Below, piece by piece: positions 62,722 through 64,000 of a stretch of 64,000 nucleotides of DNA. Every line of letters starts with the position of its first letter. The first letter of the stretch is position 1. Source of the DNA: Streptomyces albicerus (lineage in GTDB: Bacteria > Actinomycetota > Actinomycetes > Streptomycetales > Streptomycetaceae); the NCBI RefSeq assembly GCF_008905045.1, contig NZ_VWMY01000008.1:62001-126000 (forward strand), given 5' to 3'. Under the pieces are notes generated by a model. That model worked only from the letters and a program-made list of their open reading frames with translations. It did not search any database and was not told where the DNA came from. A program made the translations under genes and the position numbers.

Positions 62722-62730
62722 CACGACTAA

Positions 62731-62753
62731 GGCCCAGGTCAGCGACCTGGGCC
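62731..62753 (+). terminator. Terminator hairpin after repeat D
   Basis: GGCCCAGGTC / GACCTGGGCC with loop AGC, then TTCTT. It corresponds to the hairpins after A, B and C. From here to 63036 no gene is seen. Confidence 0.75.
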
Positions 62754-63036
62754 TTCTTGCTGTGCGGGGTGATCAATTGTTGCGTGCCAGATGGCTGTTA
62801 CGGCCCGGAAGCCGACAAGTAAGTCAGGCAGGTGAGCCATCGCCGGAAGGTTGTGTCCCGGCGAAGGGCTCCCCAAGCTGGGCATGTGAACCACCGGGCC
62901 AAGTCAAAGCCCGTTCACGTAGCACCCTGGCCGCCGTTCACCGAGGCTGGATGTCAGAGGCGTGCGGCAGGATATCGAAGGACGGCGCCGTCCCGGATCT
63001 GCCGGAGGCCGTCGAGGAACCTCCGGGGAGGACGGT

Positions 63037-64000
63037 ATGCCGAAGATCTCGAAAGGGCGGCGCGTGGGACAGGCTGCCGTGAACGCGCTGCGCTCCCTGT
63101 TCGAAGAGCACGACCACATCGTTCAAGAGATCTCCGGGCAGAACGACTTCGGCGAGGACCTCTACGTCACCTTCACCCACGACGGGCATCTCACGAGCGA
63201 CACGATCAAGGTTCAGGTCAAGGGTGGGAGCAGTCGGCGCCGAGGCAACGGCTACGCGGTGCGTGTCGACCAGCACCGTGACACCTGGGCGAACGGGAAC
63301 ATCCCCGTCTACTGCGTGGTGTACGACCCTGACACCAGACAGCTGCACTGGGCGAACGGAACCCAACAGCTCCGTCGGTCCGGTCCGCTGAATCCGCCTC
63401 GCTTCATCGGCGTCAGCCCCAACGCGGTGTTGGACGACACCACCATGGAGTCCTTCGTCGCCCAAGCCCGCCGCTACGTCGGACGTTATCGAGATCGGCA
63501 GGCCGTCCTCACCCACCTCGGCGAGATGTCCGGCGTCGAATTCGACCCGGTGGACCACGTGCTGCACTTCGTCAACGGCTATGACGAGGACCTCATCTTC
63601 TGGAAGCGCCCGGGGGACCGTGTGGCGACGCTGCTACTCAGCACCCAGGACTGGGAACCGGCTCTCGTCACCCTGGAGTCCCTGATGCGCGGCCGGATCG
63701 AAGTACCCGAGGAGATAAGAGGCGGTGAACCCCCGGACCCCGACCTGTGGACCGCCGAGCACCTGGAGCTGAGCCCGTCCGAGATCATGTGGGCGGCCTC
63801 GTGCTTCATGTCCACCCGAGAGGCCGACGAGGGACCGGGGGACGCCTCCGTCGGCCCCGTCGAGTGCGAGGGATGCCCGGACTGCGCGGACGAGGAGCCC
63901 GTGGAGCACGGCTTGATCGAGGCCGACCTGCTCCACGACTACCTCCTCGCCCGCATCCTCGACCGGATCGAGGCCGAGCCCAACCTGATGCGGCGCTCGA
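63037..64000 (+). CDS. DUF4365 (PD-(D/E)xK-like) protein, partial at the right edge
   Basis: ATG 63037 with GGGGAGGA four bases upstream; 321 residues are visible with no stop. The N-terminal DUF4365 domain: VNALRSLFEEHDHIVQEISG, QNDFGEDLYVTFTHDG and TIKVQVKGGS form the D...(E)D...QxK core of a restriction-nuclease fold. A second region (from about residue 170) is unassigned, and ECEGCPDCADEE looks like a short Cys-rich insert. DUF4365 proteins are frequent in defence islands. It lies right after attachment repeat D, in a new segment. Confidence 0.75.
   Translation, partial: MPKISKGRRVGQAAVNALRSLFEEHDHIVQEISGQNDFGEDLYVTFTHDGHLTSDTIKVQVKGGSSRRRGNGYAVRVDQHRDTWANGNIPVYCVVYDPDTRQLHWANGTQQLRRSGPLNPPRFIGVSPNAVLDDTTMESFVAQARRYVGRYRDRQAVLTHLGEMSGVEFDPVDHVLHFVNGYDEDLIFWKRPGDRVATLLLSTQDWEPALVTLESLMRGRIEVPEEIRGGEPPDPDLWTAEHLELSPSEIMWAASCFMSTREADEGPGDASVGPVECEGCPDCADEEPVEHGLIEADLLHDYLLARILDRIEAEPNLMRRS

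Noticed and set aside
62404..62724. Minus-strand reading MERVTRIELALSAWE across repeat D as a protein
   Set aside because: It is the reverse translation of the tRNA-Gly 3' end and its upstream arm. Similar readings appear at A, B and C, and none has an RBS or conserved extension.
1..64000. CRISPR array
   Set aside because: No set of short direct repeats with regular spacers was seen; the only long repeats are the four tRNA-type copies kilobases apart.

Overview
The window is high-GC DNA with the codon bias, gene families and GTG/TTG start usage of a Streptomyces chromosome. The family content supports this: a SARP regulator, an NB-ARC/TPR protein, HTH-DUF5753 with DUF6879, a Tat-exported intradiol dioxygenase, and a class III lanthipeptide (ram/amf-type) cluster. 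I read it as an accessory region that grew by repeated insertion at one tRNA gene.

The main structural feature is a 44-bp direct repeat found four times in the same orientation (5959, 44146, 54777, 62678). It equals the anticodon loop through the 3' end of a tRNA-Gly(CCC). Each copy is followed by a terminator hairpin, and each is preceded by GTGCCCGTAAG 113-115 bp upstream. The repeats cut the window into segments: left of A (1-5958), A-B (38 kb), B-C (10.6 kb) and C-D (7.9 kb). No intact integrase is visible. This is the layout of stacked attachment sites flanking passive, integrase-less islands.

Left segment: a partial SARP regulator divergent from an NB-ARC/TPR ATPase, an unrecognised coupled pair (3141-4978), and a decayed VapC toxin. 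Segment A-B is a mosaic. It holds a SIR2-domain gene cut by an IS1380-like element; a betaine-type ABC transporter (opuA-like) with a dimethylglycine-dehydrogenase-like flavoenzyme and a PucR regulator; an IS1634-type transposase remnant next to a group II intron; and a DUF6879/HTH/NUDIX-like group. It continues with a decayed DapF-like, ATP-grasp, C39-peptidase and MurF-like cluster; a secreted intradiol dioxygenase with a CitG/MdcB homologue; a DUF3500 plus HupE/UreJ pair; MarR and MaoC genes; a methyltransferase and a GT39-like glycosyltransferase sharing one promoter module; and a GH27 alpha-galactosidase lying between a response regulator and a histidine kinase that look like a separated pair.

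Segment B-C is an almost self-contained trans-4-hydroxy-L-proline utilisation island. It has an epimerase, a flavin oxidase/dehydrogenase, a DHDPS-fold deaminase, a semialdehyde dehydrogenase, an amino-acid ABC transporter and a GntR regulator. Three related operators lie upstream of the catabolic operon, the transporter and the regulator. A near-identical operator sits upstream of the opuA-like operon in segment A-B. Segment C-D is a complete class III lanthipeptide cluster: LanKC, a 47-aa precursor that no ORF call would show, two ABC exporter half-transporters and a convergent response regulator. Right of D a DUF4365 nuclease-like gene runs off the edge.

Many genes carry single-base frameshifts, nonsense codons, deletions or IS truncations. 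Part of this is real decay. Several one-base losses could instead be sequencing errors in the source.
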